From Ceratotherium simum simum (Eukaryota > Chordata > Mammalia > Perissodactyla > Rhinocerotidae): DNA of 64,000 nt. Shown here piece by piece: positions 28,301 through 43,300 of the stretch (the first letter of the stretch is position 1; the number at the start of each line of letters is the position of its first letter). The notes beneath the pieces are model-generated. The model ran no database searches, was not told the DNA's origin, and worked only from the letters and a program-made list of their open reading frames with translations. The stretch covers positions 24,923,021-24,987,020 of the forward strand of contig NW_004454180.1 of the NCBI RefSeq assembly GCF_000283155.1. The letters are read 5' to 3'. Position numbers and translations under genes: made by a program.

Positions 28301-31300
28301 TAGAGGGCTGGCCTGGTGGCGTAGCTGTTAAGTTCGCGCACTTGGCTTTGGCGGCCCGGGGTTCACAGGTTCAGATCCCGGGTGCGCACTGATGCACTGC
28401 TTGTCAAGCCATGCTGTGGCGGCGTCCCATATAAAATAGAGGAAGATGGGCACGGATGTTAGCCCAGGGCCAATCTTCCTCAGCAAAGAGAGGTGGATTG
28501 GCATCAGATGTTAGCTCAAGGCTGATCTTCCTCACCAAAAAAAAAAAAAAAAAGTATTCGATAGAAATATTCAAATGTCATTCAAGTATGAGTTGGAATT
28601 TTTAAAATTTTCCTAACTCTGAGGTATGTCTTACCATCTGGGGGCAGGAGTTTTTTATTTTCCTAAACTAGAAATAAAAAGACATCGTATGCATACTGTT
28701 GTAGTTTTCTTATACTTTAAGACATTTCCTTTTTTGTACATATTTTGTTTTTCATGCTGTTTGTTGAAGATCTTTAAATTGTATTAGAGAACTCTGTGTA
28801 TGATAATTTTAGTTGCAAAGTCTACATCTTGGAAAAATTAACTAGTATAGGTTTTAAAATTCCAAACTATTTTCTGGAATTTTTTTCGAGTTCAGGTAAT
28901 ACTGATGTAAAAACATCTAGCTTCTCAGTTTTCAGCCACAAGGTGGTGTACTACACCTACTGTCTGAAGTTCTGTTGGTGACTTTCTTTAGTAGCCTGAT
29001 CAAACCCAACCTAGAATAAAACAGACTATTATAAAAGGTCACTTTAGGCACTAAAGAAATTGTTTTTATTTTTCTGTAACGATAGTTGTTATAAAGGGCT
29101 CCAGTTTTATTTGAAGGGGATCCAAGGGGCTTTCACAGAAAATAAAGTAATACATTTTACTGCATTATTAATTAAAAATTTTCATTTGGAGATAATTTCA
29201 GACATTAAAATGTTACAAGCATAAGAATAGTACAATAAACATCCATGTACCTTTTATGTAGATTTACCTATTATTAACATTTTATCCCATTTGCACACTT
29301 TGTTTATATACATGTGTATTTGTTTCTGAAACATTTGAGGCTAAGTTATATACATCATGGCACTTTACCCCTAAGTACTACATTGTGCTTTTCCTAAGGA
29401 TAGCGATATTCTTTTATATGTAACCAGAATACAATGTCAACTTCAGTAAATTCAACTGTAGTAAATTTAATATTGATATAATAGTTTTATCCAGTCTCCC
29501 ATCAGTATTTGTCATTTGACTCAATAATGTCCTTCATAACGTTTTTCCTTCTTCAGTTCAGCAGCCGTTAAGTCAGTTACAACATTTAATTGTTGTGGCT
29601 CTTTAGCCTCCTTTAGCCTGGAATATTTTCACAGCTTTTCTTTGTCTTTTATAACATTGACGCTTCACTCCCCTCCCTCTTTTTAATAGAACATTACTCA
29701 TTTCCATTTTGAGTTTGTCTGATGATTCCTCATGATACAGGTTATACATTCTCAGCTGTAATATTGCGTGAGTGATGTTGTATCCTTTTTAGGGTAATAC
29801 GTATGCCCGTGGTCCTTTTAATGGTGATGTTACATTATTTTTTGTGAATTTAGATGTATGTGTTTAGAAGAAGAATTAAGTGCCGTTCGAGGATGTGTAA
29901 GAGCAAACAAACATTTCTCTAAAGGAAGAGACTTAGACTAACGTTCCCAGTAGGTAAAATCTAATTTGACTGTAAGGCTTGAGGTAGCACATTTTAACTT
30001 TATTCCTTGCAAAGCTCTTAATGTGGTATATTGGCATTTAATCTGTCCCTAGATTGCCAAGGAGTATTGTTGATATCCTCCTTGGGATCTGCCAGTCATT
30101 CTGGTGAAAGAATAAAATCTGAGTAAGTGACATTAGACAGAAAGAAGTATTAAAAATGGAATATCTCAATTATAAATCTCTCAGATGTCATAATTAATGC
30201 CAAACAAATAATTTTATAGTCTCTGCTTGAGTTTGTGCTTGTATTAGTAAAGTTTTAATACAAAACAAACGTATAAATGCCAAATATGTTGACTGGCAAG
30301 AATATTGTAAACTTCTCAAAGAAATGATCACAAATCTTTATCATTTGGTTATTTGAGAGATTTAGTATTAAGTGGATAGAAAAAATTTTGTGAGTAGAAA
30401 AATTTCCTAAATATTTCTAATATGTTGATCTTAGCATGTGTATAAAAATTCTCAGAAAGTAATAGGTACTTATTTTAAAGAAAACAGTCATTTTGAATAT
30501 TTGCAACTAATTAATTTCTTGACTTTTGCTGAAAAGTATTTGTAACATCAATATTAAGATGGTTTAATGCCCTGTAAGAAAGAGAATTAGTTTAGTTTGC
30601 AGCTCTCTTGCAGAACATGGTGAATCAAAACTTTATGGCATGATCTTACACTTAATCCATTTACTTTGATTACATATGTATATTACATAGAAAATATGTA
30701 TTCCCACGTACTGTAGACATCAAAGCATTTGAAGTATGAAATTAGATGAATGTAAAATAATTTGAATGCCAAAGTGCCCATTAAATTTAACAATTGAACT
30801 TGAAAAATTATTGGATTCTTCTGGGAGTTATGATTTCTCCTGTCAGCTACCCTGCAGATTGTTGGAAGGGAGAAAAAGTTACCTCTGTATTCCTTCCAGG
30901 TTTGCTCGTTATTTTACAAAGAAGTTTACTGCTTAAATTGGTAGTAGTTTATAGCTTCTGCTTCTGACATTTGTATACATGCTTCTGAGTTTCCAGAGTG
31001 CGCTAAATGGTACCCTGGGGGCTTAGAAAAATTCAGTGTGTCTTTACAAGTGTCTCACTTAATTCTAGGAACCTTAGCAGTAAATATTATTTGATTGAAT
31101 ATAGTTTTAAAAATTGTTTTTATTTATTTTCATTTCTCAGACAAGACATCTGTGTAGATTCTACTTCATCCCTGAGAGAGAACAAGCAACCTGACGGCTT
31201 GGAATTAAAACAAGGTATGAGTCAAGTACTTAATTTTTATATAACAGTTACCTGAAGATTATAAGCATTTTACCAATAATAAATTTTCACAGTGTTCCAG

Positions 31301-34300
31301 TTTGACCCCATTTTACAGATAGAGAAACAGAATAACTTATTTGGTTCAAGATCAAATCCTTTATTTGATGACTCCTTTAGCGATTGGAGTGGTTCTACCT
31401 TAGTGGTGTAGAGTTACAGATGCCACCAGAGAGTTGTGGTCTTGAATAGTTGTAACTCCGTAATCTCTGTTATATATCCTCAGCTGCAAGATTTTGGAGG
31501 TATGTTAACTGGTTGGGTTGTATGTGAAAAAAAAAAAGTTTATAGGGTAACTTTTTTTCTCTTTTTTTGCAGAGATATTTTGTCCTTGTTTACTTTCTTC
31601 CTTATTTATTGTTTTTTATAAATCAGTAGTCTTTGACATTGCCAGCTAACAGAAGTAAAGTTTTAATTTGTAATTTATTCAAGTCAAGTAGATGAATAGG
31701 GCTAATCTTTTAGATGTCTTTTTTTGTTTCTTCTCATCCTAGTATGGAAAATCGAATGTAAAATAAATTTTTCTTGGTTACTCAAAGACCGCCTCACTTT
31801 TTTTCTTTTTCCTGATAAAATTGCGTCAGAGCACTGAGAATCTGTTGAAGCCAAGAGAGTCGTGTTATTTATTATGTAAGCAACTAATGTTTGATGGCTT
31901 AGAATAGTTGCTCTAAAACTTGAGTCATAGTAGCTCATTTGGTCGAGAGAAGGAGGTCATCGGTCTATTTAGGCAGAATTTCTTTTTTTTAACTGGTCTG
32001 TATTGCTAATGCTTAATTAACAAAGTGAAAAAATTGAATAATTAACTTTGTGATTCATTCACTTTATATGTAGAGAGAACAAAATCTAGATTTTCTTTAG
32101 TTCTAACTTATGTGCTCTGTGGTTTATAAATATTTCTGATACTTTTGAGAATTCTAACACTTTTCCAAAGTCCTGTTGTGTTAGCCTCTTAAATAGCTGG
32201 ACAAGATTATATCTTTGTATTCTGACTACTTCTGAGCACCCCCTATAGACATAAACTCAGATTCCTAGTTTCATTTACATTTATTTGTCGTATATGAATA
32301 CGTGGTAAGCACACATGGTTTTCATATAATGTTGTCATGGTCATATATCTCTTGCACCCCATGTATAATTGGACAGTACTGCTGTTGTTTCTGCTCTTTG
32401 CATCAAATGAGCGGGCTGTGTGGAGAGTATGCTATTCCATCATCTGTGGAGAGAAGAATGGCGAATAAAGGATAGAAAAGGCTGAAATGGGCAGGTTGCT
32501 TCCAGTTCCTAGGGGAAAAGGAATGGAGACCTCATTGTACAAATCAGCCAGTGCTGCCCTCTAAGGGAAGATGTTTTTCTGCTCCCATGTTCAGGCACCT
32601 GGAGCTCATTAGAGCTCCCTTCCCAGTGTCAACAGCCTATTTTGCTGTGATTTTTTTTTTTTTTATAATTTTTATTTATTTATTTATTTCTCCCCAAAGC
32701 CCCAGTAGATAGTTGTATGTCATAGTTGTACATCCTTCTAGTTGCTGTATGTGGGATGCGGCCTCAACATGGCCAGAGAAGCGGTGCGTCGGTGCGTGCC
32801 CGGGATCCGAACCCGGGCCACCAGCAGCGGAGCATGCGCACTTAACCGCTAAGCCACCGGGCCGGCCCCCTTGGCTGTGATTTTTTATGGTTAACTTCAG
32901 TCATTTTGAAAACCAGCCATAGTGGCAAAGAGGAGGAGAAAAAGAACTCAGAGTAGCCAGATGTCACAAAGCCCAGGTCTTTTATGCTTCAGAGCCTTGA
33001 GAGACCCCTCTTAGGTTCTCACCGAGGCATGAGAAACGTCAAGAGCACACTGGCATCAAGAAGTGACAGCAGGGCCGGCCCCGTGGCTTGGCGGTTAAGT
33101 GCGTGCGCTCCGCTGCTGGCAGCCCGGGTTCGGATCCCGGGATCGCACTGATGCACCGCTTCTCCGGCCACGCTGAGGCCGCGTCCCACGTACAGCAACT
33201 GGAAGGATGTGCAGCTATGACACACAACTATCTACTGGGGCGTTGGGGGAAAAATAAATAAATAAAATCTAAAAAAAAAAAAAGAAGTGACAGCAAGCGG
33301 AGGTGAGAAAACGTAAGATCAAGCACAGCAGCACCATTGTGCAGTACAGTCCGTATTCACGTTGACCAAATCTGTAGGAAATGGTTCAGTTTCAACTCTT
33401 TTTAAGAAAGCAGGGAAATAATTAAAATCTTTTAGAAAAATGTCTATAAAAATGGTTAAAGTAATAAAATGTTTTGTTGCATAATGGGATAAACATAAGT
33501 TATCTAGAAGATTCAGTTATGTAGAACATCTTCCAGATAAATATCAGTGTAGCTGAAATCTGAACCAGATGGTAAGTAACTTGCTCAGAGTTACCCAAGC
33601 AGCTGAGGTACACCAGGAAATAGAAATCCTGGTAGGCTCAATAAAGATTATTGCCCTTTTTCTAAATGAACTAATGTTGTCTTTTTAATATGCAAAACTT
33701 TCAAAATTGATTTAATATTATCTCTGACTTTTCTTGCATAGCTAGCTATTCTTGCTCACAGTGAGCTCAATAAAAACAGAATATAATGCTCCTTGTGAAT
33801 GCATTGTCATTTTATTTAATGGCTTGACTATTTAAGAAAATTCATTGAAGCTTGTTTAGCACTAAAGTAACCCTTTGTTCAGTAGAGCAAAATATAAGGC
33901 AGCATTGAATTTTCTCTTTGCTCTTCTAGAATAAAATAAATCTTATTATATAACCTATTAATGATGTATGATACTGACAAGTTATTAAAATTATATTTTC
34001 AGTTTTTTCAGCTTCTTGGCTAAAGTATTCAGTATTGAGATATATTAACTGTGAAGTAGTTAAATTGAAATTGGCATTTCTTTGTCTAGTCCTGGTTTTG
34101 TTCATCTTGTTGATAGGAAATATTATTCATGCCACCAGCTGTACTGAAGATGAGTAACAGAGTGTACGCTAGCTTCTCGCATGCTGTAAAATGGACTAGT
34201 ACCTGAAGAGCTACCTTCGCTGTGCAAACATTGTTTAATTGTAAATACAATCTCCTGGTTGGTTGATTGGTACTGTAGTAAAACAGAAGCTTTTCTGTTA

Positions 34301-37300
34301 GGATTAGTTTCTTAAGTCATTCATTTTTAGCAAGAGGGCAGTTGTGTAAGAAACAGCAGTTAACAGTTTTGCCCTTTATCTTTAGCCCAGCTGTGTTTGT
34401 GTGCACAGGCATATACACATGTGCAGGCCTGCGATCTTATGTTAATTTCCTGGAGGATTTCAGGGCTTGAATTATTGAAAGCTTCAGCTCAGCTTTTAAA
34501 ATAGTAATAGTTTATATAAATTTTCTAAATTGGTTATAGTTTAAAAAAATGAAAACTATTTGTCAAAAGTATTTAATTTTTAGAAAATATTTTTAAAATA
34601 CCAAATCTCTGCTAATATTAATGAATTCTCTTCCTATATATTTATCTTTAAATAAATTTGCTTAAGACATTCAGTAATAAAATAATCATCTGTATTAAAA
34701 TTGTTGCTTTAAAGTTTACAACTGGGGTATGTGTAATTTTGCACCTTATTCTCCTTTGTAACTTCAAGAATTAAGCTCTTACGCTTCCATTACTTCTTAG
34801 ATAAAGTAGATAAAGTTGTTGTTAGACATATTTTTGTTCAATTTATTTATTTCAAATAATCAGAAGTATCAGAAAATGCAGTGAGCTGCCTTCTGATATA
34901 GGTTCCTGTTGCCCAAGATGTTCCAACATAAGTTACATTAACCGCCACTTGGTGGCGCTGTTGAGCAGAGTCAAGCAATGTTTGACTGTTTGGCCCTGAT
35001 CTTGAAGTTCCTTTCTAGTTGTTAGATTTTGTAAGATCAGTGCCTAGAGCAATGTCTCCACTGGGAAAGAATGCTTAATAACTGTTTTCTCGGATTGTTA
35101 AATGGAAACAGAATGGAATATACAATTTTTTTTTTCTATCTCTACATTTTTTATTCTATTAGAGGAAAAGACAAGATGCTTGAATTAGTCTTTAAGCTGT
35201 ATGGTGGTTCCTTGAAATGCATTCATTTGAATACGGTCATAAAAATAAATAATGTAACCGTATGATATATAAGATGATAAAAATCAATAAGACATTTACT
35301 ATATCTTACTCTGAATCTTTTACATTAGCTTTCTCATGTGACAATTATTCTTTCCTGCTATTAGAGAAAGATATGCAAACACACACAAAAAATATGCACA
35401 GAGTTTTGCTGTGGTTAGGCTCAAGTCTTGCCACCTTTTTTTTTTTTAAATACTGTAGTTGCCTCATGTAGTTATGTTTTGGCCTTCTAGTTCACAAGTT
35501 AGTGAATGATAGACAGCTTTAAGAATTATCTTGTTAGGGCCGGCCCTGTGGCTTGGTGGTTAAGTGCGCGTGCTGCGATGCTGGTGGCCCGGGTTTGGAT
35601 CCCGGGTGTGCATCGAGGCACCACTTCTCCGTCCATCCTGAGGCCGAGTCCCACATACAGCAACTAGAAGGATGTGCAGCTATGACATACAACTATCTAC
35701 TGGGGCTTTGGGGGGAAAAAATAAAATAAATAAAAAATCTTTAAAAAAAAAAAAAAAAGAATTATCTTGTTAACAAGAGCTTCAAGAAGTTGAAAGGTGG
35801 ACTTTAATAGGGGAAAAATGTTTATCAGTGGTTAAACCATGTGATGACAGTTTAGAATAGATATTTTCTATGTGCTTCTTTCAGCCTTTCAGACCAGTGG
35901 TCACCAAAGTGTGATTATACATACTCCCAGAAAATGCAGGAAGAAAATACCAGAACTTCTAACATAAATAAATATATGTAAACTTGTATATTTAAGTCTC
36001 TTCCTTTTAAAATTTCTGGTTACATATATATTATTGTAATAGTATGTATTAATTTATAGTAATAGTACATTAAGTAAATAATACTTACAGGTACTGGAAC
36101 AGATACTTAAAATGTTTTCACTTGATAGGTTTATGTAGATAATGAAGTTGAGAGACCACTTTTTTAGGCTATCATAAAGAATTGGTGATGGCCATATCTT
36201 ATGCACTCATTACTTCTAAAAACTTAAATGTGATATAAGAGATTTTGCCGTCATAGCAAAGGTATTGAATATAAAACCATATGAGGGGCTGGCCTGGTGG
36301 CGCAAGTGGTTAAGTGTGCGCGCTCTGCTGCGGCGGCCCGGGGTTCGCCGGTTTGGATCCCGGGCGCGCACCGACTTACCGCTTGGCAGGCCGTGCTGTG
36401 GCGGCATCCCATATAAAGTGGAGGAAGATGGGCATGGATATTAGCCCAGGGCCAGTCTTCCTCAGCAAAAAGAGGAGGATTGGCAGATGTTAGCTCAGGG
36501 CTGATCTTCCTCACACACACACACACACACACACACAAAAACCATATGAGACCATTCGAATCCTTAAAGTGAGGGGTAAATGGAAAAACCCAACTAATTT
36601 TTGTTCTTGTTGCTATTGTTGTTGTTGTTCTAAGGTCACACTGCACTAGGAGAAGCAAAGGTGAGTGAATAGAGGACTAGAATACAAAGAATGAAGAAAT
36701 GAATTTGCAGTTAAAAAGGAGATGAGTTTTGCTGAAAAAAACTTCACAGCTATAGCCGAAGGAATACATACAAGTTATAAAAACTTTAAAAAATAGTGAG
36801 AAAAATGCCATCAGAGACTTTTATTGCTTTGTAAAGGAGGAGAGAATGAAGATCATCAGTTAATTAAGCAGCATTTGTAGGCCAGGAGTTTTACATGTCT
36901 GTATCCATTACCGTAGCAATCCCTGGATTGGCAGGTGAACTCTGCTGCCTCTTCCTTTGAAGACCTAAATTGCAGGCACGGGTGTTAGAGAGCTGTGGGG
37001 AGACTGAAAAGAAAGTGTTAGAAGGCTGTCTGGGGTTGGAAGCAGAGCATATGTACCTGATATGTTTTAAAAGTTGGAGTCTCCCTCCTTTCTTCCCAGC
37101 CCTCGATTATCTCCTTGACTGGCTCTAACAAATGAGTATTCACAGACTACAGCCTCTCAACACGAGTTAACCTCTTTAAAGGATTTTTAAAAACTTGTTG
37201 TGGGGAAATGATGTCCAGTTCAGCAATTGGTGAAGGAAAAAGAGAGTGTGGTGTAACCACCAGTGCGACATAAGAATTTACATTTCTTTTCTCATTCCTT

Positions 37301-40300
37301 TGAGCTTTTTCACAGGTTATTACCAGCAGTGACACCAAACAGAATCCTCCCTGCTTTTTAATTTGTCTCTTTCTGTGAGTGGTAGTTGAATGAAAGGGTG
37401 AAAATTACATTTTGTGTGGCAGATTAGCCCATACTGTTTCTGTACCTTTTGAAGGCCCCTCTGTTGCATTTAAATGTGAGACTTTTCTGGATTTCTTTTT
37501 TTAAAGTAAACCAGCAAGGTTTTTGGATGCATAATAGCCTGCATGTGTTTTATCAAGAATGACATTACAAAGAATTTGATTCAGTTCTTTTGAGAGAAAT
37601 GTTTATTTCCATGTTTCTTTAAATTATACCCATTTTGCACATTCTCTCTTGTGATGTGTTTCATGGGATCGTAGACAGACCCTTTCTTAGGGCAGCTACT
37701 TCAGAGGTTGCATAGTCCAAACCTTCATCAGGTGTTGGATCCCGTTTGGATCCACCATGCTTTTCGGCCGTTATGTTCTCATCCAGGAAAGAAAGTAAAC
37801 ACTAGGCTTGACGTCGGATTTTGTTACCAGTTCCTGAAGTTTTCACATATCCCACACTGTAGTCTATGACTTAATTAGCAGTTTTGGTTGCCACATCATA
37901 TAGTTGATACATATTGAGCTTATAGATAACCAACTTTTTTAAAATTAATACTCTTTAATTTTTTTAACAGCTTTAGGTTTACAAAAAAATTGAGCAGAAA
38001 GAAAGTACAGAGTTCCTGTGTACCCACTTAGCACCTCTTCTCCCAGTTTCCCATATTATCATCTTGCATTAGTTTGGTAAATTTGTCACAATTGATGAGC
38101 CTACATTATTAACTAAAGTTCATAGTTTAGAGTTCATTCTTTGTGTGGTACTCTCTATGGGTTTCGATAACTATATCATAACATATATCCACCGTTACGG
38201 TATCATCCAGAGTAGTTTCACCTCTTCATCCCTCCCTCCCTCCCCCCAAAACCACTGATCATTTTACTGGCTCTATTGTTTTGTCTTTTCTGGATTGTCT
38301 TACAGTAGAGATCATATTTTCAGATTGGCTTCTTTCACTTAGCAATATGCATTTGAGGTTCTTCCGTGTCTTTTTGTGGCTTGATAGCTCATTTCTTTTC
38401 ATTGTTGAATAATCTTCCATTGTATGAATGTATGCAGTTTGCTTATCCATCTACATGTTGAAGGATATCTTTTTTTTTTTTTTTTTGAGGAAGATTGGCT
38501 TGAGCTAACATCTATTACCAATCTTCCTCCATTTTTCCTTTTTTCTCCCCAAAGCCCCAGGAGATAGTTGTATGCCATAGTTGTACATCCTAGTTGCTCT
38601 ATGTGGGACACCACCTCAGCATGGCTTGATGAGTGGTGCATAGGTTTGCGCCCGGAATCCAAACTGGTGAACCCTGCCCCACTGAAGTGGAGTGCACTAG
38701 CCCAACCACTGCGCCACCGGGCTGGCCCCTGGGATAGCTTGTTTGCTTACTAGTTTTGACAATCATGAGTAAAGCTGCTGTAATCATTTGTATGCAGGTT
38801 TTTGTGTGGACATAAATTTTGAATTGTTGGTAAATTCAGTTTAGTTTTGTAAAAAACTGCCAAACTGTCTTCCAAAGTACCGTACCATTTTACATTCCCA
38901 CCAACGATGAAGGAGAGTTCCTGTTGTTACACATCCTTGCTAGCATTTGGCGCTCTCAGTGTGCTGGATTTTGGCTGTTCTCATAGGTCCCTGTGTCCTG
39001 TTGTTTTACTTAGCAGCACCCTCGTGGCGGAGGCTATGGAGCATCTTTTCATAAGCTGCTTTGCCATCTATATATAGTCTTTGGTGACTTGTCTCTTCAG
39101 ATATTTTGCCCACTTTTTAATTGGGTTGTTTGTTTTCTAATTGTTGCATTTTAAGAGTTCTTTATGTGTTTTGCATACCAGTCCTTTATCAGATGTGTTT
39201 TGCACATATTTTCTCCCAGTCTGTGGCTTGTCTTTTCATTCTCTTAATATTTATACATATTTAATACATGTCTTTTAGGTCTGTGTGTCCTACGTCTTGT
39301 ATTTATTCGGGTGGTTTTAAGGCACCTACCAGAAGATATATTCGACTGGAACCAACATTCTAATCTGTGAACCTTCTGTGGTCGTTCTGATTCTGTTAAG
39401 GTCTGGGAGACAGTATAAAATGTTTAAATGCATAGGTTTTCAAAATATTCTTGGGTTTGAGTTATGGTTCTGCAACTTTAGTTGTGTAAACTAGGGCAAG
39501 TTACTTAAACTCTCTGTTCTTCAATTTCCTCGTTTATAAAATGGGGATAATGAATACGAATGCCTTTTTCATTATGTCAGCATAGGGTTAATACATGTAA
39601 AGTGCTTTAGAGAAGTGCTTAGTACATAGTAAGTATTCAATAAATATCAGCTCTTGTTATAATTATTTCTGCCATTATTATTGTTGTTACTAGTGTTTTC
39701 TGCATCATGTCCTCAGTATCATCCTGCCTGACTAAATGGTGAAAATGTCTCTATACTGAATCATAGTTAGCCTTTATGTAACTTGTACTCATTGGTCCTT
39801 CTGTGTCCTTTGGATTATAGAAAATGAATTTAATACCTCTTGTAAATGACATCTCTTCAAATTTTGAAGCTGATCTTTTCTTCCAACAAACTAATTGTTT
39901 TATGCTAGGTACCAGAGATAGAAAGATAAATAAAATGTGGCCTGGCTTGGAAAGAACTTATCTAATAAAGGAAAACAGATGTGTAAATTAATTTTTCACA
40001 TCCTCCTGTATCTGAAGGTCATTGCTGAGTCCTCATCTTGACCTGGCAGCCACGGTTGACACCACCGATTATTCCTTCCTCCCTGACACTGTCTTCTTTT
40101 CTCAGTCCCCTTTGCCTCATGCTCCCCTCTACCCAACTTCTAAAGGGTGCGTGCCCCAGGACCTCTTCTTTGAGCTTTTTCTCTCTTCTACATTCCCAGG
40201 TGGTGATCTTATGTAGTTCCAGGACTGGCAGCTACAAATTTATTTCTGCAGTTCAGACCTCTTTCCAGTACTTGTATATCCAGCTTACTTATTAAATGTT

Positions 40301-43300
40301 CAATAAGCATCTTAAGTTAATGTCCCAGAATAAATTCTAGATCCCTCCTTGACCAACCCGCCCCAAAAGCAATAAATAAACAAACTTCAAACAACCTTGC
40401 TTTTCCTGCATTCTTCTCCATCTCAATAAATAGCAGTTACATTCTTCTGAGTGTTCAGGCCAAGAACTTTGGCATCATTCTTGAGTCCTTCCTTTCATCT
40501 CTGTCAACAAATCCTGTCAGCTCTCCTTTCAGAATATTCAGAATCCAGCCACTTCATACCTCTTCTTAGCCATGTTGTTCTGGCGTTGATTCTTATGGTA
40601 TCTGATCTCTGTGTTTCCATCTATGCTCCCCTCTAGTCTCTTTTCCACACTGCAGTCTGGATGATTATTTTAAACTGGAAAAATGGTCATGTCACTATTC
40701 TTATCAAAGCCTTCCAACAGCTTCCCATCTCAAAACAAAATCTGAAGCGCTTCCTTCTTACGGCCAGTACAGCCTTAGGGTGAAACTCTCCCCTGCTTAT
40801 CTGTCCCTTCCTCCTTGCTTTCCCCTAGCACTCCAGGACTCTGCTTTTGCTGTTCCCTCTGCCTGCTGCTCCTCCCCAAGGTAACCACACGAGGCTTCCA
40901 CACATCCTTTAGATCCCTGATCAGAGTTACCTTATCTGTCTAAACCAATTAGCACTACTTTCTTCAGAGCTTATAAACCTCCTAATAAACCTAGAATTTT
41001 ACTGGGAATTGGTGTCAGGTTTTCTGTACTGTAGTTGTAGAAGTTACCTTCTTTTGAAAATAAGAACTATATTGTTCTATCATGAGTCTAGTTCGAAACA
41101 TATCTCAGAATACAAATGGAAATCTATTAGTTGTGCCTATAGGTTTTAAATACTTGTCATGCAGTTTGTTCAAATCTGAGATTTATACTGTTCACACCAG
41201 TGGTATACCTTATTTAGGTTGAACTACTTGTTCTTTAAGATCAAACATCTCCAAATCGGTGAGGCCTTCCCTAACCTGCTTCTGCTCACCTCACCTCTTC
41301 TCTCAATGCCCTTACTATAGGATTGATTATCACCCATTTCATACCACTATTGCCTGTTTATTTACTTCTTTTATAACACCACCCAGTAATTAATAATTGT
41401 TTTCAATTCAAGAAACATTTATGAGTACCTAAATACTAATTTGACATGGCCCTTACCCCTAAGTAGCTTCCCATTCCGTGGTATTTCTATTTGTTTATAT
41501 ATGACTATCCTCTTTAAATGGAGAGCTTCTGTAGGGCAAAGGATTTGTCTTAGGATCCTTTAGGTCTTCAGTGCTCATCCATAGTGGGCACCCAAAGTTT
41601 TTTGAATGAGAAAGTTGGATGGATAGACGAATGAAAGAATTCCTTCTTTCTCTTCCACTCTATCCAGTGTGTACATTATTCTTAATAGAGAAGATGGAAG
41701 CAAAATAGACTATTAGTTACTTCAACCCATTATTATTCTACCACCTACCCCGAAGAATGTGTTGGTTCTGAGCTTGTTTTTCTTTCTGGTGTTAAAAAAA
41801 CTGAGTCATTTTTGTTTGTTTCCCTTAGGCTTTAGCTTTATTTTTCTTACTTGTATAGATTCATACTGGTCTTTTATGTTAATCATTGAGTATGTGCCCT
41901 TTGTAAAATATGTGGTCATCACAGAGATTCCTCTGTAGCTTTTATTTCTTTGGATATTTCCTCATTTGGATAATTAATCTTCGGTTAGAGTTTTATTTTT
42001 GAGCATCTTTCTGTGCTCGTGTTAGCTGTCCTTCCTCATGAGATTATTTGTTTTCTCTGACCATTTTGAAAACGTACAGGACCCTCTTCACTTCATTTTC
42101 CACTTTCACTATCATACACTCTGAGGTGACATAGTTATTTTTTCCAAAGGCTCCCACTACTTCCATTTCACGTATTTTCTTTTATAGAAAGAATTAGGAT
42201 GAAACTGACAGTTTTTATTATTTTTCCTACTTCTTTAATGGAAGTGTTTTTAGTTTTAGGGTAGGATTTCTGTATTTTATAGAATACATGACCACTTTTT
42301 TTGGCGTACTGATCATGACTGGCTGCTTATCTAAGCGTGAGTCTATAAAAGGTACATTTATATTTTCTAAAATTAGAATCCAGTCTTTAGTATCTCTTTG
42401 CAAGCATATATTTATATTTAACAAGCAAAAGCAATGCCACAGAAAACATGACAGTTGTGAAGTAGACGATGAGTTTGAGCACACCTTCCTTGGACGGGCA
42501 GGTTGTGGAGCACTGAGAGATTGCTAGCAGAAAATATGACCGTGAGGCCCTTTTAAGTGAGTAAGTTTCAATAGATCTTTGGGGGAAAAGTTGCCTGATT
42601 CTAAACTCCAGTGCTTGTAAATACTGAAATACCTATCTTGGCTTCATTTTTTCCCCTTTGTGCATTTTCATAAATTTCTGCCTAGATTTTGATATCAAGC
42701 TTTTATTCTATTAGAAGCCTCTTTAATGAAATGGTATGAGAAATGGTAAATGAGATTTTTAAAGATTTTCTTCCTGTTTACTTCCAGATTACTAGAGGAA
42801 AGATTATAGTCAGAAATCTCTCATGTGTCAGCCTGTTATTGTGCCCCAGTGTGTCCCCAGAATATTTACTTACCTGATCTATGGTAAAAGGCTGGCAGGA
42901 GGTGGTCCCTGTTGTGCCTTTGTGCTAGAGTGGTGCTGTCCTCAGAGGCAGTGACTTTGGATATGGCCCTTTTATATACTCTCGTGTGTGCATTCCGTTC
43001 TGTTTGGCTCACGTGCTCTGTGCTGAGCCGAGGTCCAACACTTTGCCTTTGTCCATTGTGTCCCTCTCATGGAGTCTCCTTCTCTGTCAATATCACCTGT
43101 CAGGTTCTAAGACCTACTTTGTATTCTTTGTCTATGAAGATCTCCTTGACTTTTTTTTTTTTTTTTTTTTTAAAGATTTTATTTATTTATTTTTCCCCCA
43201 AAGCCCCAGTACATAGTTGTCTGTCATAGCTGCACATCCTTCTAGTTGCTGTATGTGGGACGCGGCCTCAGCATGGCTGGAGGAGTGGTGCCTCGGTGCG

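Larger units (their letters stand above)
8713..31140 (+). other. CAAP1: CAAP1 intron 4
   Basis: 22.4-kb GT-AG intron. It collects most of the window's nested repeats (listed separately). Stretches in which I see no recognisable feature include about 18640-20810, 24630-25730, 27650-28300 and 29870-31140; these are AT-rich and apparently unique. Confidence 0.9.

Noticed and set aside
28936..28949. CCACAAGGTGGTGT as a CTCF site
   Set aside because: Two or more mismatches to the core at informative positions; weaker than 34945.
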